This document shows, piece after piece, positions 32,788 through 45,019 of a stretch of DNA of 64,000 nucleotides. The notes beneath the pieces are model-generated. The model was not told the origin of the DNA. It searched no databases and worked only from the letters and a program-made list of their open reading frames with translations. The stretch is from NCBI RefSeq assembly GCF_964355755.1, contig NC_092676.1, forward strand, positions 26,332,288 through 26,396,287, in the 5' to 3' direction. Within the stretch, counting starts at the first letter, position 1. Each line of letters opens with the position of its first letter. A program made the translations under genes and the position numbers. Source of the DNA: Antedon mediterranea. Its lineage: Eukaryota; Echinodermata; Crinoidea; Comatulida; Antedonidae.

Positions 32788-33100
32788 TTTAATTTTTGCA
32801 GGTAGAAGCAATGCAAATAAAAATTATCAAAGGAAGAAATTGCAGCAAAACACCATAAAACGACCTCTTTACCATCAAACAACCGGTTGTTTTGCTCGAT
32901 AAAATCCCTCAACGACGTACGTCTCGATCTGATCCTCCCCTTCACATTTGACGTTGGTGGCGTAAGTGTTTTTGCGGATTGATATTTAGATTGTGCGCAT
33001 GCGTAAATAAAGAGAGAACAACGACCGAATTCACATCACGAAATAAAGGGAGAGTTGATGAAACCCTTACTAACTGGGTAGATTTCATTATGAATTGGTA
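32788..33100. promoter_or_regulatory. divergent promoter zone between CEPT1 and the KIAA2026-like gene (inferred)
   Basis: CEPT1 is read leftward from 32787 and the bromodomain gene rightward from an untranslated start somewhere before 33902. The stretch 32880-33050 is richer in CpG than its surroundings (TCGATAAA, AACGACGTACGTCTCGATC, GCGCATGCG). The GCGCATGCG word resembles an NRF1 site. No TATA box is evident. Confidence 0.4.
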
Positions 33101-33939
33101 TATTGCGATTTCTGCTTAATTTTGTATTATCTATGATGTACATTTATATTATGATATAACTATAATTTATTTATCAAATTAGTTGATTCAATGTTTTAGT
33201 TGTTTCGATACCCACAAGTCAACGGAGTTCTTTGTGGCAGAAAAGACGCCTGTTCACACCACTGAGTTGTATGCTGTACTACTGTGTGTGTGAGGCTTGG
33301 TGGTAACTATAATGTTAAGTTGTGAATGAATGAAAGTTTCTTTGCTGACGATTCATTCGTCAGCCAAGTTTGTTTTCATTGAACTGAACTACAATCTGGG
33401 TGCAGTATCACTAGAACTTGTGATCAAAGAACATTAATAATTTGTTCTTATTAAACACTTACTTAATGTAATTCTGGCATTGTTAATACTTTTCTATATA
33501 ATATTTTATTTTAAAACTAAAATTTAAAAAGAAGAATTGTGGATTTTGTTTTAAATTTAATTGCTTAAAAACTTTTTTGTTAAATATGTAGATTTTTTAT
33601 TTCATAAATGTATGAAAGTAATTAATTGTAAACAATCTAATGGAGATGGTGTGGTTCGAGTACACAGTCCTAATAGTAATATATCTCATCTTTCTTTATT
33701 ACCCAATAAAAAATACTACAATTTATATTATAAATAAGATGGATCAATAATTGGAACTAAAAAATAGTAATGTCTAATCATTTTTAATGTCTCTGTGTTA
33801 TTATTAATATTATGTTGCATTTTTCAATTGATTCAATTTTCAGGTTTTTTTTCAGGAAGCACTTATCAGGAAGCTTATAATTTTATTGAAATTTATTTTT
33901 AGGTTTTCTGATCTTGATTAACAGCGAATTTTAATAATA

Positions 33940-36900
33940 ATGGAAAAAAAAGCAGAATATTATAACAGCACAAGTTATGGACAAACGTATGAAGATGTTT
34001 CTGATAAAACCCTTTCAATTCAAAATATGTTGCGGTCAATAACAAGTGAAAAGGATGAAATGAAGAATAAAGAGGAAGCAGAGAATGGAATGTCTGACAA
34101 TTCCAGTACCACCAGTGATGTATCCGAATTGTCTCGTGATAATTCTAACCAATCAAAAGCCCAATTTGTCGATGTGGATGTAGGAGATACTCCGATGGAA
34201 ACAGTTCCAGTAGAAGATACATCTAAATCCACAAAACCTAAGGAAACTCCAAAAGTAGTGAAGAAAAAATTGATTTTGAATTCTGATTTAAAGGCAGCTC
34301 ACAAGATATTAATGCAGATTATGTCTGACAGAGCAAATTATGCCTTTATGGATGAGATCGACGTTGTAGCATTGAATCTATGGGACTATCATGACCGCAT
34401 TAAAGAACCTATGTGGCTGACTAAAAGTAAGTCATTGATACAAGGTTAAAGAATTAAACCTGAAACAGAAGTCGTAGCAGCAGAAGCAATGTGCTTAGCA
34501 TTTCTATTGGCACCTTGATTGAACATTTGTACTTAAGGGTCTTTCATACCTGTTCCGGCATTGTTTCCGGTCCGACACGGACAAATAAAATCGAACGTCA
34601 ATGTTTCGTTCTCACGGCTACGCACACATTTATTGCCCAAAGGTGCGTACCGTGGAGCTTTGAGAAAAATGAAAGAAGAAGCAGAGAATTTGATTTGCCC
34701 ATGTCTGACAGGAACTGTGCCGGAACAGGTGTGAAAGACCCTTTAAAAAAAGTCCACACCATTTTTTACAGTATGTTAGGGATAATAATGTGATTTATTA
34801 CCTTTACTACATAGTGTGTATAATTAAATGTTAATCAAATTTTTGTTTGTTTACAACAGTCGAAGAAAAATTTGAAACTAATGAATACTCGACCATCACC
34901 GAGGTTATTCGAGATCTTCGACTTATGTTGGAGAACTGCTACCGCTACAACGGATTAAATCACTACGTCTCTAAACAAGGCATGAAGTTGGAACAGGCCC
35001 TTGAAACTAAATTGTCATTACTTCCAAGGTATGCGCAAGACATTTGCTTAACCACAGAGACTAAAGCTCTGTCTACACTCTCAAACTTTATGTGACAAAG
35101 AAATGTGAAGTGTCCATATATGGACATGATGATGTCATAACACTACCATATTTTGGAATTTATCACTACCATATATAGGCACAACACATTTTACTGTCAC
35201 ATAAAGTTTGGTAGTGTAAACAGAGCTTCATAATAATATTCTCTCTGAATCATCTAGTTTAAAGGCCAGGTGCGGGCAAAAAATTTCTATTGATCATACA
35301 TTCCAATAATTATCGATCTATAGTTTGCCCTATGTTTCATAATTTTTGGGATTTTATTTGTGTTACACGAGCTTGTTGAAAATAAGCACTTTCTTATCAG
35401 TGGGGGGATAGTTCAAATTGCACAGTAAAATCTCTATTCTTTTGTACACAAATTTTGTAAATAGAGAGGAATTTTAAAAAGCTACGAAAAATAAACAGTG
35501 TGGTAAAAAATGTTATCAGATGACTTAAGTATAGGTAATATAACTTGAATATTACATTTCTGGAATTTTTATTCAACTTCAAATTTTTATTTTCATGCTA
35601 TAGCAAAAATTATCCACCGTATATCCACCATCTTTTTTCACCTTCTAGGGAGTCACAAGACATGTTATTACATTAGGTTAACTACCTAACTACTGAAAAA
35701 AGGTCTTTATGGTTTTTATGGAAGAATTTTGCAAAATTTTGTATTTGGCCATATTAAGGGAAATTCATGTTTTTTCGTCTTGATTTCTGTTACAAATATT
35801 TGATTTATGTACAATTAACCAAATATTATATTTAAAATTCATGCCTGTACCTGAGCTTTAAAGCAACACATTTAATTTAATTACAAATGGTCCTGTAATA
35901 TAGATTGTTTATTCTTAAAAAAAAATTGTTTTCATCTTTTACAGGATTCTGCAGGTGCAAACTACTCTATATGTAACATCTAATGGAAAGTTTGGGGAAC
36001 CCCCTGTGACATCATCAACCTCGCTTACTGGTATGTACAGTGGTTTGGTTAATTAACAGACAAATTTATCCGATTAAAGGGCCATATTTAATTTCATCAC
36101 AGCTTTTATCACTACCCAGTTTCTCGGAAAAGTGATATTTGATGGTTCTATTAATTGTTGTATTGCCCAGTCAGCTTTTTGTAGACTTTTTGAGAATTGT
36201 ATGTAATGCGGGACTACCGACTACTGCATGTTCGAAAACCAACGACTAAAACCCATATATAGCCTAAAGTTCTGTCTACACTATCGAACTAGTTTGACAA
36301 AAGAAAGTGTGATGTGCCCAAATATCATTTTTGTGTCGCATAAATTTTGATAGTGTAGACAGAGCTTTAGTCATATTTATCTCAACCTTTAAACTCAAAA
36401 ACATTAATTATCTGTATAATGCCATATAGGACGGAGGAGAACAAGTGGAAGATTCAACGCCGATGGTGCCTCTACACCTCTATCTAACTGTATACAGGAT
36501 GAATTCCTTAATGCCAAACTGGATGAGAAAAAACGGCAACAACAGGAACGCCATGAAGAACTTCTTCGGTACCGGAAAGAAGTAGATGAATGGGAGAGAG
36601 ATCTATTAAAAGAGCCAAATCAACAGCAATTGAATGCAATGTGGGAGGTTGGTTTTAAGTGATTTATATATTGTATCTAAGTATACAGTGCGACATTGAT
36701 CTAAATCCATTATGCATGCAATATAATATGACATGATATAATATAATATGGACATGATGATGTCATATCACTACCATATTTGGGCATATCACTACCATAT
36801 TTGGGCACATCACACTTTTTTTGTCAAACTAGTTTGATAGTGTAGACAAACCTTAAAAACTTTGTAGATTGACATCTATTATAATCTGGAGTATAGTATT

Positions 36901-39900
36901 TATAATGTGTTCAATCTTCGGATATTAAATAGTATATTAATTATTTTTTACTGTATTAAAAATATTAAGTATTTCTTTTCTCTTTTTTTAGATACCTGCA
37001 ATTGGACAATTTCTACTGCTATTTCAAGAAACGCTTGCCTTGAACGAATCTTCATATTACGAATTAGAGCGGTGCTTTCTCATACCCCGGGAAAGTAAAT
37101 TATTAGCCCAGATTTTTACTTGTTTACTGAGCTCTCCAACACAAAGGAAAAGGTAAATGATAGAATGGGGTGGAGTCAGATCTGGGTGGAGTAGTAAAAG
37201 GTTTTATGTTTCCATTATTTTACTTTGTTTCCAGTGATTTTATTTCAAGTGAATATTTTTTTTATAGGGAAATAAGCAAGAATATGGGAATGGCAATGCC
37301 ATATAATGTTTGGCATAGAAAGTTGAAAGAAAAAGTACAGAAATGGTACCAGGTTGTAGATAACTGGCAAGATACACAGTGGGTAAGTGAAACAATAGCT
37401 TAAGCTCTGTCTACACTATCAAACTTTATGTGACAAAAATATGTGATATGTCCATATATGGGCATGATGATGTCACATCACTACTATATTTAAGCATATC
37501 ACTACCATATTTGGGCACATCACACTATTTTTGTCAAACTAGTTTGATAGTGTGGACAGAGCTTTAGCAGTCAAGTCCTTATTTTATGTCTGTTGAAAGA
37601 AGTTGGCCTTCTTCTGAACTAATTAAAGACTATAAAATATAAGCCTAGAAGTTATAAATTCTTATTATATATATACTCCTTTTAAAAAACCTATATCAAT
37701 GAGTATGTTGTGACCAAATGTATTTTTTTTTATTAGGCTGCCTCTGATCTAGGAATTGACGTACATTTTTTCGAAGTGATGGGCGACACATTTCCTCTGG
37801 ATGACTACCAGTACCATGAATTATCTTATTATCAACGTGTAATATTAATGAAGGCTGTATGTGACCATTGTCTTGTAAGTATAAATATTTTTTTCAATTA
37901 TGTTGTTCCTTAAAACTCGCTGTATTTCACCTGGAAATCAAAATAATATCTTAATTCTCATGTCAGGAGATGCAGCCAACTTTAAGACAAAGTTTGGATG
38001 CGCAACTAAGCAACCAAGATCAACGTGCAATTGTTCTAGGAGAAGACTCCAGTGGCAATACTTACGTTCATTTTCCACAGTTTTGTGGCTATGACCTCAG
38101 GGTATACAAGCAAGCACCATTCCCAGAACCAGAACTCCGGTATATTGAAGTGGATGAGCCAGATGAACCAGAAAAGGTAATTTAAGAAGTAAATTTTCTT
38201 AAATTTTATGAGAGAAAAAAAAACATTTTATCTTGACCAATTAAAGTGTATTATTTCCTAAAATATATTTTTCTTTAATTTAAGAAGTAATTTCTTTACA
38301 TTTTATGATAAAGAAGTCATTTTTATATTGATCAATAAGTTTATTATAATTTCCAAAATATTTTTTTTTCAGATGGATGTTGAAAATAAAGAAAGCACAA
38401 TTAATAATGAATGTGAAGATGAGGCCAACAAGATTGCATCACCAGAACAAAGAAAGAGGCCGAGCAATTTACGACAGGTATTTCATAATAAATAATTTTA
38501 TCTATATCATTATCTGTAAATGTGATCCAATTTGTTTGTCTAGTTTGTATTTTAAATATTAGTAATGAATATAACTACTGATTTGTATCCTATTACCATA
38601 TTAAAATAAATTTTAGGAAATTATAAATATACTGAATGTTTACTTTATCTTCAGAGACTGACTCCTGTGATAAAAGATTTTAGTCAAAGAAAACGCTCAA
38701 AAAATAACAAGTCTTCCAAAGAGAAAAATGTTGTAAACATCAAAGATCCAGTTACAGATTCTACAAGCAAAAATCAAGAAGAAGAAAAAACTGAAGATAA
38801 GAAGATTAGTAAGGAGGACAATGATAAAAAAGAAAATGATTTACTTTCGGTTAGGGTTTGTTCACCTGAATTGACCAATGACAAAGTGGCTTCTAAACTT
38901 GATGTTAAGAAAGAAGAGAGTAATCACAACAATTCAAACTCGGCACTGGTTTTGAATTCAGATGATCATTTATACAACGATAAACCTAAAGTTTCTACTT
39001 TTACTAGCAATTTCCAAAAGGTTAATGGACAAATTAAGACACAGTGTAAAGACGATGAATCAGACACTAAAGAATCTAAAGTGTCTGAAGCGTCGAGTAT
39101 ATGTGAAGTACAACTTAAAAAAGATATAAAGAATTCTGATGACAGTACTGTGATTGAAAAGGAACATGTGGAGAATTTGCCATTTGATAAAGATGTTGAA
39201 GATTCTGAAAGAGTTGTAAAAGAAGGAGAAAAATCATTTACAAATGTGGAAACAACTGATCTGGTGAAAGAAGAAGAGACTAAACAAGAAAAAGATATTG
39301 TAGAATTGATGGAACCACAAGTAGCAGAACCATCTGTGAAATCAAATCTGGACACAGATCAAGAAAAATTAGGAATAATTTGTAATAACGATCCAACAAA
39401 TGAGACAGACAAAAACCTCAGCAGCAGTGACAATGATAGATCTGAGATGATGGATACCAATGTTCTGAAAAAGCAAGAACCTCTAAAACAAAGGTTGGAA
39501 TTGCCAAAAATAGAACCAGATAGAGATGTTTTTGAATTGGTGTGTGATAGTGTTGAGTCTTTAAAATCTTTGGTGGAAGAATTTGCTGAGAAAGAACCAG
39601 TTGAAGTTACGAAAGGAAGAAAAAAGAAGGTATGGATGTAAAAGTTGACATTGTGTCTGTTTTTTATAGGTTGTGAAAAATTTAAATACAGTAATTTTAT
39701 GTATTCTGGTTTGAAAGGTTTTATAATCTTAATATTTATAATAAAATAATGCAAAGATGTATTTTGATGGTTAATTTGGATGATTGTTTCAGATCATTAA
39801 GCCTCCGCCACGAACTCAATCCGAAGTTGAGCTTCATGAGAGACTTGCCCGCTTACTTGTAGAATTATCGCCCCATGAATCAAAACTCTGTAATTCTGTT

Positions 39901-42117
39901 GGAAGAGTTAAAGAACGCCTTCGCAAAGAGGTTGACAACTTTCAAGATAGCCAAGAGGTAAGAAAAACTTGATTTTTTTATTCTTCAGAATGACATTCCG
40001 AAGTATAGTATACCATTTCATTTCTGGCATAATAATTTTCTTTTTAGGAAAGTGATAGTTGGGAGTCTGAATCCTCATCTGGATCATCGTCTTCTGATTC
40101 TGACAGCAGTGATTCTGATGAAGATGAGGAAGAGAATGGGGAAGATAAAAAAGCGAAAGAAGAACAAGAGCAACTAAAACAGTCTATCGAAGAAGAGGTA
40201 ATGGAAACTGATGAACCATTTTTAGGTATTAGTACTAGAGCTCAGAAAATCTCAAAGAAAAAGGAGTTAATAAAAGCTAGAAAGAGAGCAAAACTATGTG
40301 GCAATAAAGAAGAAACTAAAGCGAAAAAACCGTGTGTAAAGAATTCCAATTCTACAACTCCTACACCAGATTCCATCTGTGTTACAAAATCAGTACCAAT
40401 ATCCATTAACATTGGCAATATTTATCAAACCTTGCAGAACCAAGTTGCTGCAGCATGCGCTAAAACTGCAGAAAAACATTCCTCAGTTTCGTCTACAAAC
40501 ATTCCAGTCAAGTCTCAATCAAAGATTTTTTTCAGCAACCCAAAATTATCAACCGCTCCAGCAAAGAAAATAATTGTTGATGAATCAACTTGGAAGGAGA
40601 TACAAAATGATCCAACAAGACAAAAAGAGATTGTATTAAAATATTTGATTCAACAGAAACAAAAACTCTCAGGCCAAAGCAAACAGATCATCTCTCAAAA
40701 TCGATCTACTCAGGAATTACATTATGCTGCAAATAAGAGTATTAACGGACCAGTTCCAACGTCTAGTTTACTTAGCAATCTATCTCAAACATACCAATTG
40801 GCTCCAGTAACTAAGCAACATACACATGGAGAGTCACCTGCATCATCGGCAGTTGGCAGTCGAGATAAACAAATTCAGTATCTGCAATCTATGTTAAAAG
40901 AGCCTCAAAGAAAAGTAGAGAGTAATCAGAAAGAAATATTTCTAGAAAAACTGTCAACCTCCAGTATACCCAGTAATGATCTATCTGGAGAAATGCACTC
41001 ATCAACAAGTGACCAGCAGAAAATGGCAGAAGTGCAAAGACAGCTACTTCAAGCAAAGAAACAAAAAGAAAATATGTTGGCACAACAGTGGTTGCAACAA
41101 CTTCTTTCACTTCAACAGACAACAAGTGTGAAGCCTGTCAGTCAAGTTTCTACTTTGCCAAACATTAGATTACCTACAACTTCAAGACCGGAGACTAATA
41201 TACAAACACTTCCAAATTCACAGACAGCAAATGCTGTCAGGGCGATCCCAAATGTGCTTGCAACTTCAATTCCTTCAGCAGGGACCAAGGTATTAACTGA
41301 TGGCTCCGTAGTAAAGATTCAAGCAAATGCAGCCAGCACATCTGATAATAAAACAAGCACTACAAAGGGTAAGCAAGAGATGGTTGTCTCATTAGATTGT
41401 CTACAAAAGATTTTGAACACAAGTCAGAACACTACTGCAACCACCACAATTACTTCTCACAGTATCAACAATAATGCTGTCAGAGTGACTACAAGTCAGT
41501 TAAGTAATCCTACTATCACTAAATTACCTCCAACTGTCCAAACTTTCCAAGCTGCCTCTCAACCAACAAATCAAGGTCAGATTTGCATTGTCAAAATGGC
41601 TGATGGAACATTACGGACATTGAAGTTTGTCAACCAAAAAATACCGGTCAATAAGAAAGTTCTAACATCAAGCCTTTTGAGTAATCAAGGCAGTACTGTG
41701 TTCCTTAATTCACCTGTATCCCAAAACATAAGCAAGCCGCAATGCTCAAACAATGTGTCTAATGTACAATCTACCGTGACAATTCAAAATTCACCAATTG
41801 TGGCAAATCAGTCGCCAAGTGTTAAACCTTCACCATCTGTTTTAACACCACCTTCCATTTCTGCAAGTACTACTAAAACCACAATAGCAGGAACTCCAAA
41901 GCAGATTGTGCCAATCAAAATTACACTTACTGCAGAGGAATTCAAGATATACAAGAGTTCAAGAGTTTTGCCATCTCGTTACAATTCTGTGATCACCGTT
42001 CCACAAAGTCACAAGGAAGCAGAAAAAAGTGGTGAGAATGGTTCTCTCCAACTAAAATGCCAAGATATGAACAGCAGTAACACAGACATAAACAGTAGTA
42101 ACAAGATTGTACAGTGA
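33940..42117 (+). CDS. KIAA2026: KIAA2026-type bromodomain protein, 12 coding exons
   Basis: Exons: 33940-34426, 34860-35028, 35945-36030, 36430-36647, 36992-37152, 37268-37382, 37737-37874, 37967-38176, 38373-38477, 38655-39629, 39793-39957 and 40048-42117. Phases agree and give 1632 aa. Residues about 115-220 form a divergent bromodomain (ITEVIRDLRLMLENCYRYNG, then HYVSKQGMKLEQ). The segments MWEIPAIGQFLLLFQ, SYYELERCFLIP, KVQKWY, LSYYQRVILMKAVCDH and TYVHFPQFCGYDLRVYKQ follow the order seen in vertebrate KIAA2026. Then come a Lys/Glu-rich exon, a conserved basic helix (ERLARLLVELSPHESKLCNS), an acidic Ser/Asp tract at about 944-980 and a long Gln/Ser/Thr-rich tail. It is presumably a nuclear chromatin protein; its biochemical role is poorly known. 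The donor GTTGGT at 36648 is weak. The 5' UTR exon begins after an acceptor near 33902. Confidence 0.92.
34533..34746. mobile_element. MITE, about 214 bp, long inverted ends
   Basis: Left TAAGGGTCTTTCATACCTGT and right end inverse of TAAAGGGTCTTTCACACCTG start terminal repeats of over 50 bp that also share TTCCGGCA and GGACAAAT-type words. TTA/TAA edges fit a 3-bp target, as in PIF/Harbinger elements. It lies in the first coding intron of the KIAA2026-like gene. Confidence 0.8.
35062..35228. mobile_element. MITE family A, copy 13 (two units)
   Basis: AAAGCTCTGTCTACACTCTC on the left and GTAGTGTAAACAGAGCTT on the right, with two variant core units. It begins only 33 bases after the splice donor of exon 34860-35028. 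Confidence 0.85.
35258..35862. mobile_element. 605-bp inverted-repeat transposon, copy 2
   Basis: Same length and orientation as 12336-12940, with scattered substitutions and balanced small changes. Ends TTTAAAGGCCAGGTGCGGGC and the inverse of TTTAAAGCTCAGGTACAGGC are preserved. It lies in the second coding intron of the KIAA2026-like gene, immediately after a MITE family A copy. Confidence 0.85.
36265..36369. mobile_element. MITE family A, copy 14 (short)
   Basis: AAAGTTCTGTCTACACTATC and GATAGTGTAGACAGAGCTTT ends with an internally deleted core lacking a complete unit. In the intron before exon 36430-36647. Confidence 0.85.
36748..36854. mobile_element. MITE family A, copy 15 (left end lost)
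   Basis: Starts at ATGGACATGATGATGTCATA within the core, has two ACTACCATATTTGGGC units and keeps the right end GTTTGATAGTGTAGACAAAC. The left terminus is replaced by AT-repeat sequence. Confidence 0.75.
37400..37566. mobile_element. MITE family A, copy 16 (two units)
   Basis: TAAGCTCTGTCTACACTATC and GATAGTGTGGACAGAGCTTT ends, two core units. It starts 18 bases after the donor of exon 37268-37382. Confidence 0.88.
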
Positions 42118-42940
42118 AAGATATTGAAATATTTATTTTGAGATGCAAACCAAAATATAAATTCATTTTACTTGAAGCTATAACAAAGGTTTTGAATCTT
42201 TTAAATTTGATTTACAATATGTTACGGAAAAAGTTATATTCATCAAGCAAAAATTGAAGTTTATATGTTTATTTTATTTTTGCTTTAGAAGATTTCATGG
42301 CTAAAGTATTAATGCAATCGATATCACAAGTTTCTGAAATATTTTGTTTTTGGAAAAGATGAAAATATTATAATAATTTGATTTTATACAGTAGTTGTAT
42401 TTGATTATATTTATTAATATATTTACATATATTAAATACAAATTGAATTAAACAAGTTGATTGTATCACATTGAATTCAATTGGTTATGGTGTTAGAAAA
42501 TTATTATGATGACAGTACGCTGGATCTACAAAATATGTGTTTATTTCTGTTATTTATATTTATTATATATTATTCTTTGAAATCATTCAGAATATATTTG
42601 TGTATATTTTCATGATTTTGTACAAAAATTATAATAAAAGACAGACTTTTGGACCTTAACAATGTTAACATATTTTTTATTTTGTGGCACTGTTACAGAT
42701 AGGGCTGATGGTGTACGATGTTGAATTCAAATAAATATATTAATTTTATCATTATTTTTAAATAAAAGCCTTTGGAATATGGAGGTATAATTTCATGTTT
42801 GGAACAATTTTACTTCGTACTTATACGTCTGCGCATGCGTAATTACATTATACAGTTAGACAACCACCAACTGCTGATCATGAACTACTGACCAATCACG
42901 AACGGCATATCCCAGCCACCACCAAACAACAGCCACATCG
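42118..42940. other. KIAA2026-like 3' UTR and spacer
   Basis: AT-rich sequence with no further coding exon. AATAAA hexamers at 42633-42638 and again near 42731 and 42762 mark possible transcript ends. Confidence 0.5.
42633..42638 (+). terminator. candidate poly(A) signal of the KIAA2026-like gene
   Basis: AATAAA about 515 bases after the stop codon. Two more hexamers within 130 bases downstream are alternatives. Confidence 0.4.
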
Positions 42941-43000
42941 TGCACAGGAGGCGCGGCGTGGTCTTTAGTTCGCATCGTCAACGACTTGGCGAAATTGTAA
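42940..43000 (+). other. possible 5' noncoding exon of the NUPR1-like gene
   Basis: A GC-richer stretch (GGAGGCGCGGCGTGG) ends at a good donor, AAATT|GTAAGT, near 42998. A matching acceptor, CTAGACAG, lies at 46252-46259, 54 bases before the NUPR1-like ATG. The intervening intron would enclose the FABP gene. This is inference from splice sites only. Confidence 0.4.
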
Positions 43001-44452
43001 GTCATCAATTAAATTACAGTTTATAGATTTTAAAGTCGTAATAAATACGTAAAGAGTATACAACTAAAATGTCGCTGCTGTCATCTTCTTACCGGGTCTC
43101 TCTTGTGGCCTAGCCTGGGCCTACATACAGGATTAGACTAGCCAAGGTAGGTAGGCAAGCCTAGTACTATCGGTAGGCCTAGTAGCATACTCTGCTATAG
43201 GCAAGGCCGTCTAGCTTTGAATCGAATAAATGTCCTGAACCAAGTATACTGCTTGGTGGTTGGTGTGTTGGACCCACCTGTACCTCATGATGATCTGACT
43301 GGCGGCATAAAAAGTGTCTGAGGCCTAACCAGACCTCTGCCTAAAAATTAATATAAATTGTTGGACTTATTTGTATTAACTATTATTGTGTTATAAATTT
43401 GTTTTGTTTTACTTGTACAATAATAGACAATAGGTAGAGAAAATTGCGGGTATAGCAATGAACGTCATCAGCTGATGAATCTATTTTAATTATTTTTAAA
43501 TATTCATTATCGTTGAGTTGTGTGTACGACGTAGAAACGGGGAATGCCTGCGTGATGAAACGATTTAATTGAAATATTGAATCAAAACATCAGTCATCAT
43601 TAACACGTTGTTTTCGATTGAAAAACAAATTGTTCTGGTTGAAGTGAGACTTAATTTAAATCAAAGTAAAATATAAAAACACGTTACAAATAATAATATG
43701 TGATAATATCGTATTTATTTACTGTATGGAATGTAATTACAGGTTGTCACGTGTTGTGTAAAGAAAGGGACAATAAACGAACAGTTCCATGGCACGTGAC
43801 GGAAGATATTTGTAGATAATTATTGATTTTTTGTTAAAGTGGCCTATACTTTCTGAATGATGGATGATACTATATGCCTATATAGCCTAATCCCAACTTG
43901 GTCCTCCTGTCTGTCTGTCATTTCAATCCATTGTCTTTGGGCACAATTATGTTAACCGTGCGTTATAATAATGACGTGTGTTTCTTAGTCACACAAGATC
44001 AGGTCTCCACAGTGTCACCTGACCGTAACTCTAAACGTCATCATAAACGTTCCTTTAATTAAAACAATGCATTAAAATGAGTTTTTATTACTTCCCTCTG
44101 CGTTTGACTGATAAATATACAAATACAGTACCCGCATCCATTAACATTGTAGATTATAGGACGGTATTATGTCATGGCATTTACATTTACAGGTACGTCG
44201 TGTTTCACACGCGATCTTCTGTAACCTTCTTTTTGCAGATGATTGGTGGAGTATGAATTCAATGGAAAAATCCATTAAAAAAATAACTATTATTAGTGGT
44301 ATCCGATTGTAATAAAAGTATTGAAAAATGACATTACGTAACCATTTGTGTGGGGCCGTCACCAAGTGTGACCACTCCATTTGGTATGACAGGAACATCA
44401 GCCGCATGTCCGAGATTAGTGTACAAACATTCAGCCACTATAATGACATTGC
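43001..44452. other. AT-rich intron/spacer, AGGCCTA cluster
   Basis: No coding exon recognised. CTAGCC and TAGGCCTAG words cluster at 43105-43215. A minus-strand AATAAA at 44084-44089 could end the FABP transcript. Confidence 0.45.
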
Positions 44453-44872
44453 CTACTGGGCTTCACCTCTCTTAAAGATCCTTTTACATACGACACCGTC
44501 CTTATTCATAGTCTGAACTAGCTCATCGTTGATAATCTCCCTGGTGACTGTCGGGTTATCTGTACCACTAACTGGTTCCACTATCAGTTTACCGTCTTCT
44601 ATCCGTGGCTTCATTTCGAAACTGTTTCCGGTCATCTTATTCGCTCCTTTGAATGGTTCTCCGATTTTAAATTTAGTTTCGTTGGTATCTCTTGGTGTCT
44701 TGGTAGAAATCACAAAATCATCACCGGATTGTTTTATTGTTACAGTGATATTTTTCGCAAAACCATTAATGATTTTTCTTTTCATCCAGTTCACTCCCAT
44801 CTTAGACAAAAATTCATCAAAGTTTTCGTCTCTGTCCAGCTTCCAGACTCCGTTTAGGTCAACCGTTGCCAT
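44453..44872 (-). CDS. intronless fatty-acid-binding protein family (iLBP) gene
   Basis: A single uninterrupted frame gives 139 aa starting MATVDLNGVWKLDRDENFDE, the standard FABP/CRABP opening. FLSKMGVNWMKRKI is the helix-turn-helix lid, followed by the beta-barrel strands ITVTIKQSGDDFVI, FKIGEPFKG and MKPRIEDGKLIVE. The ligand-carboxylate site near the end reads R131-I-F133, where most family members have R-x-Y, so one ligand contact seems changed. The protein would be a cytosolic carrier of fatty acids or other small lipids. Family genes normally have four exons; here there are none. That points to an origin by retrotransposition or intron loss, with no frame damage. A minus-strand TATA box lies about 125 bases upstream. 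The in-frame ATG 17 codons further up is less likely the start. Confidence 0.93.
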   Translation of the reverse strand: MATVDLNGVWKLDRDENFDEFLSKMGVNWMKRKIINGFAKNITVTIKQSGDDFVISTKTPRDTNETKFKIGEPFKGANKMTGNSFEMKPRIEDGKLIVEPVSGTDNPTVTREIINDELVQTMNKDGVVCKRIFKRGEAQ

Positions 44873-44994
44873 AATGGTTTCACACACACCTTGTAGAGGT
44901 ATAAAAAAACGACGTGTACACACGTACGACTAGATCGTTTGAAATATTTGTCAGAGCTTAGCCTACACAGTCGCACGACTCTTTCTTGTCTGCC

Positions 44995-45000
44995 TTTATA
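44995..45000 (-). promoter_or_regulatory. TATA box of the FABP-like gene
   Basis: GGTATAAAGGC on the minus strand, about 125 bases upstream of the ATG. Transcription would start near 44965, giving a 5' UTR of roughly 90 bases. This is a well-formed TATA box in an otherwise TATA-poor window. Confidence 0.55.
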
Positions 45001-45019
45001 CCGGTAAATCACTTCGCAT

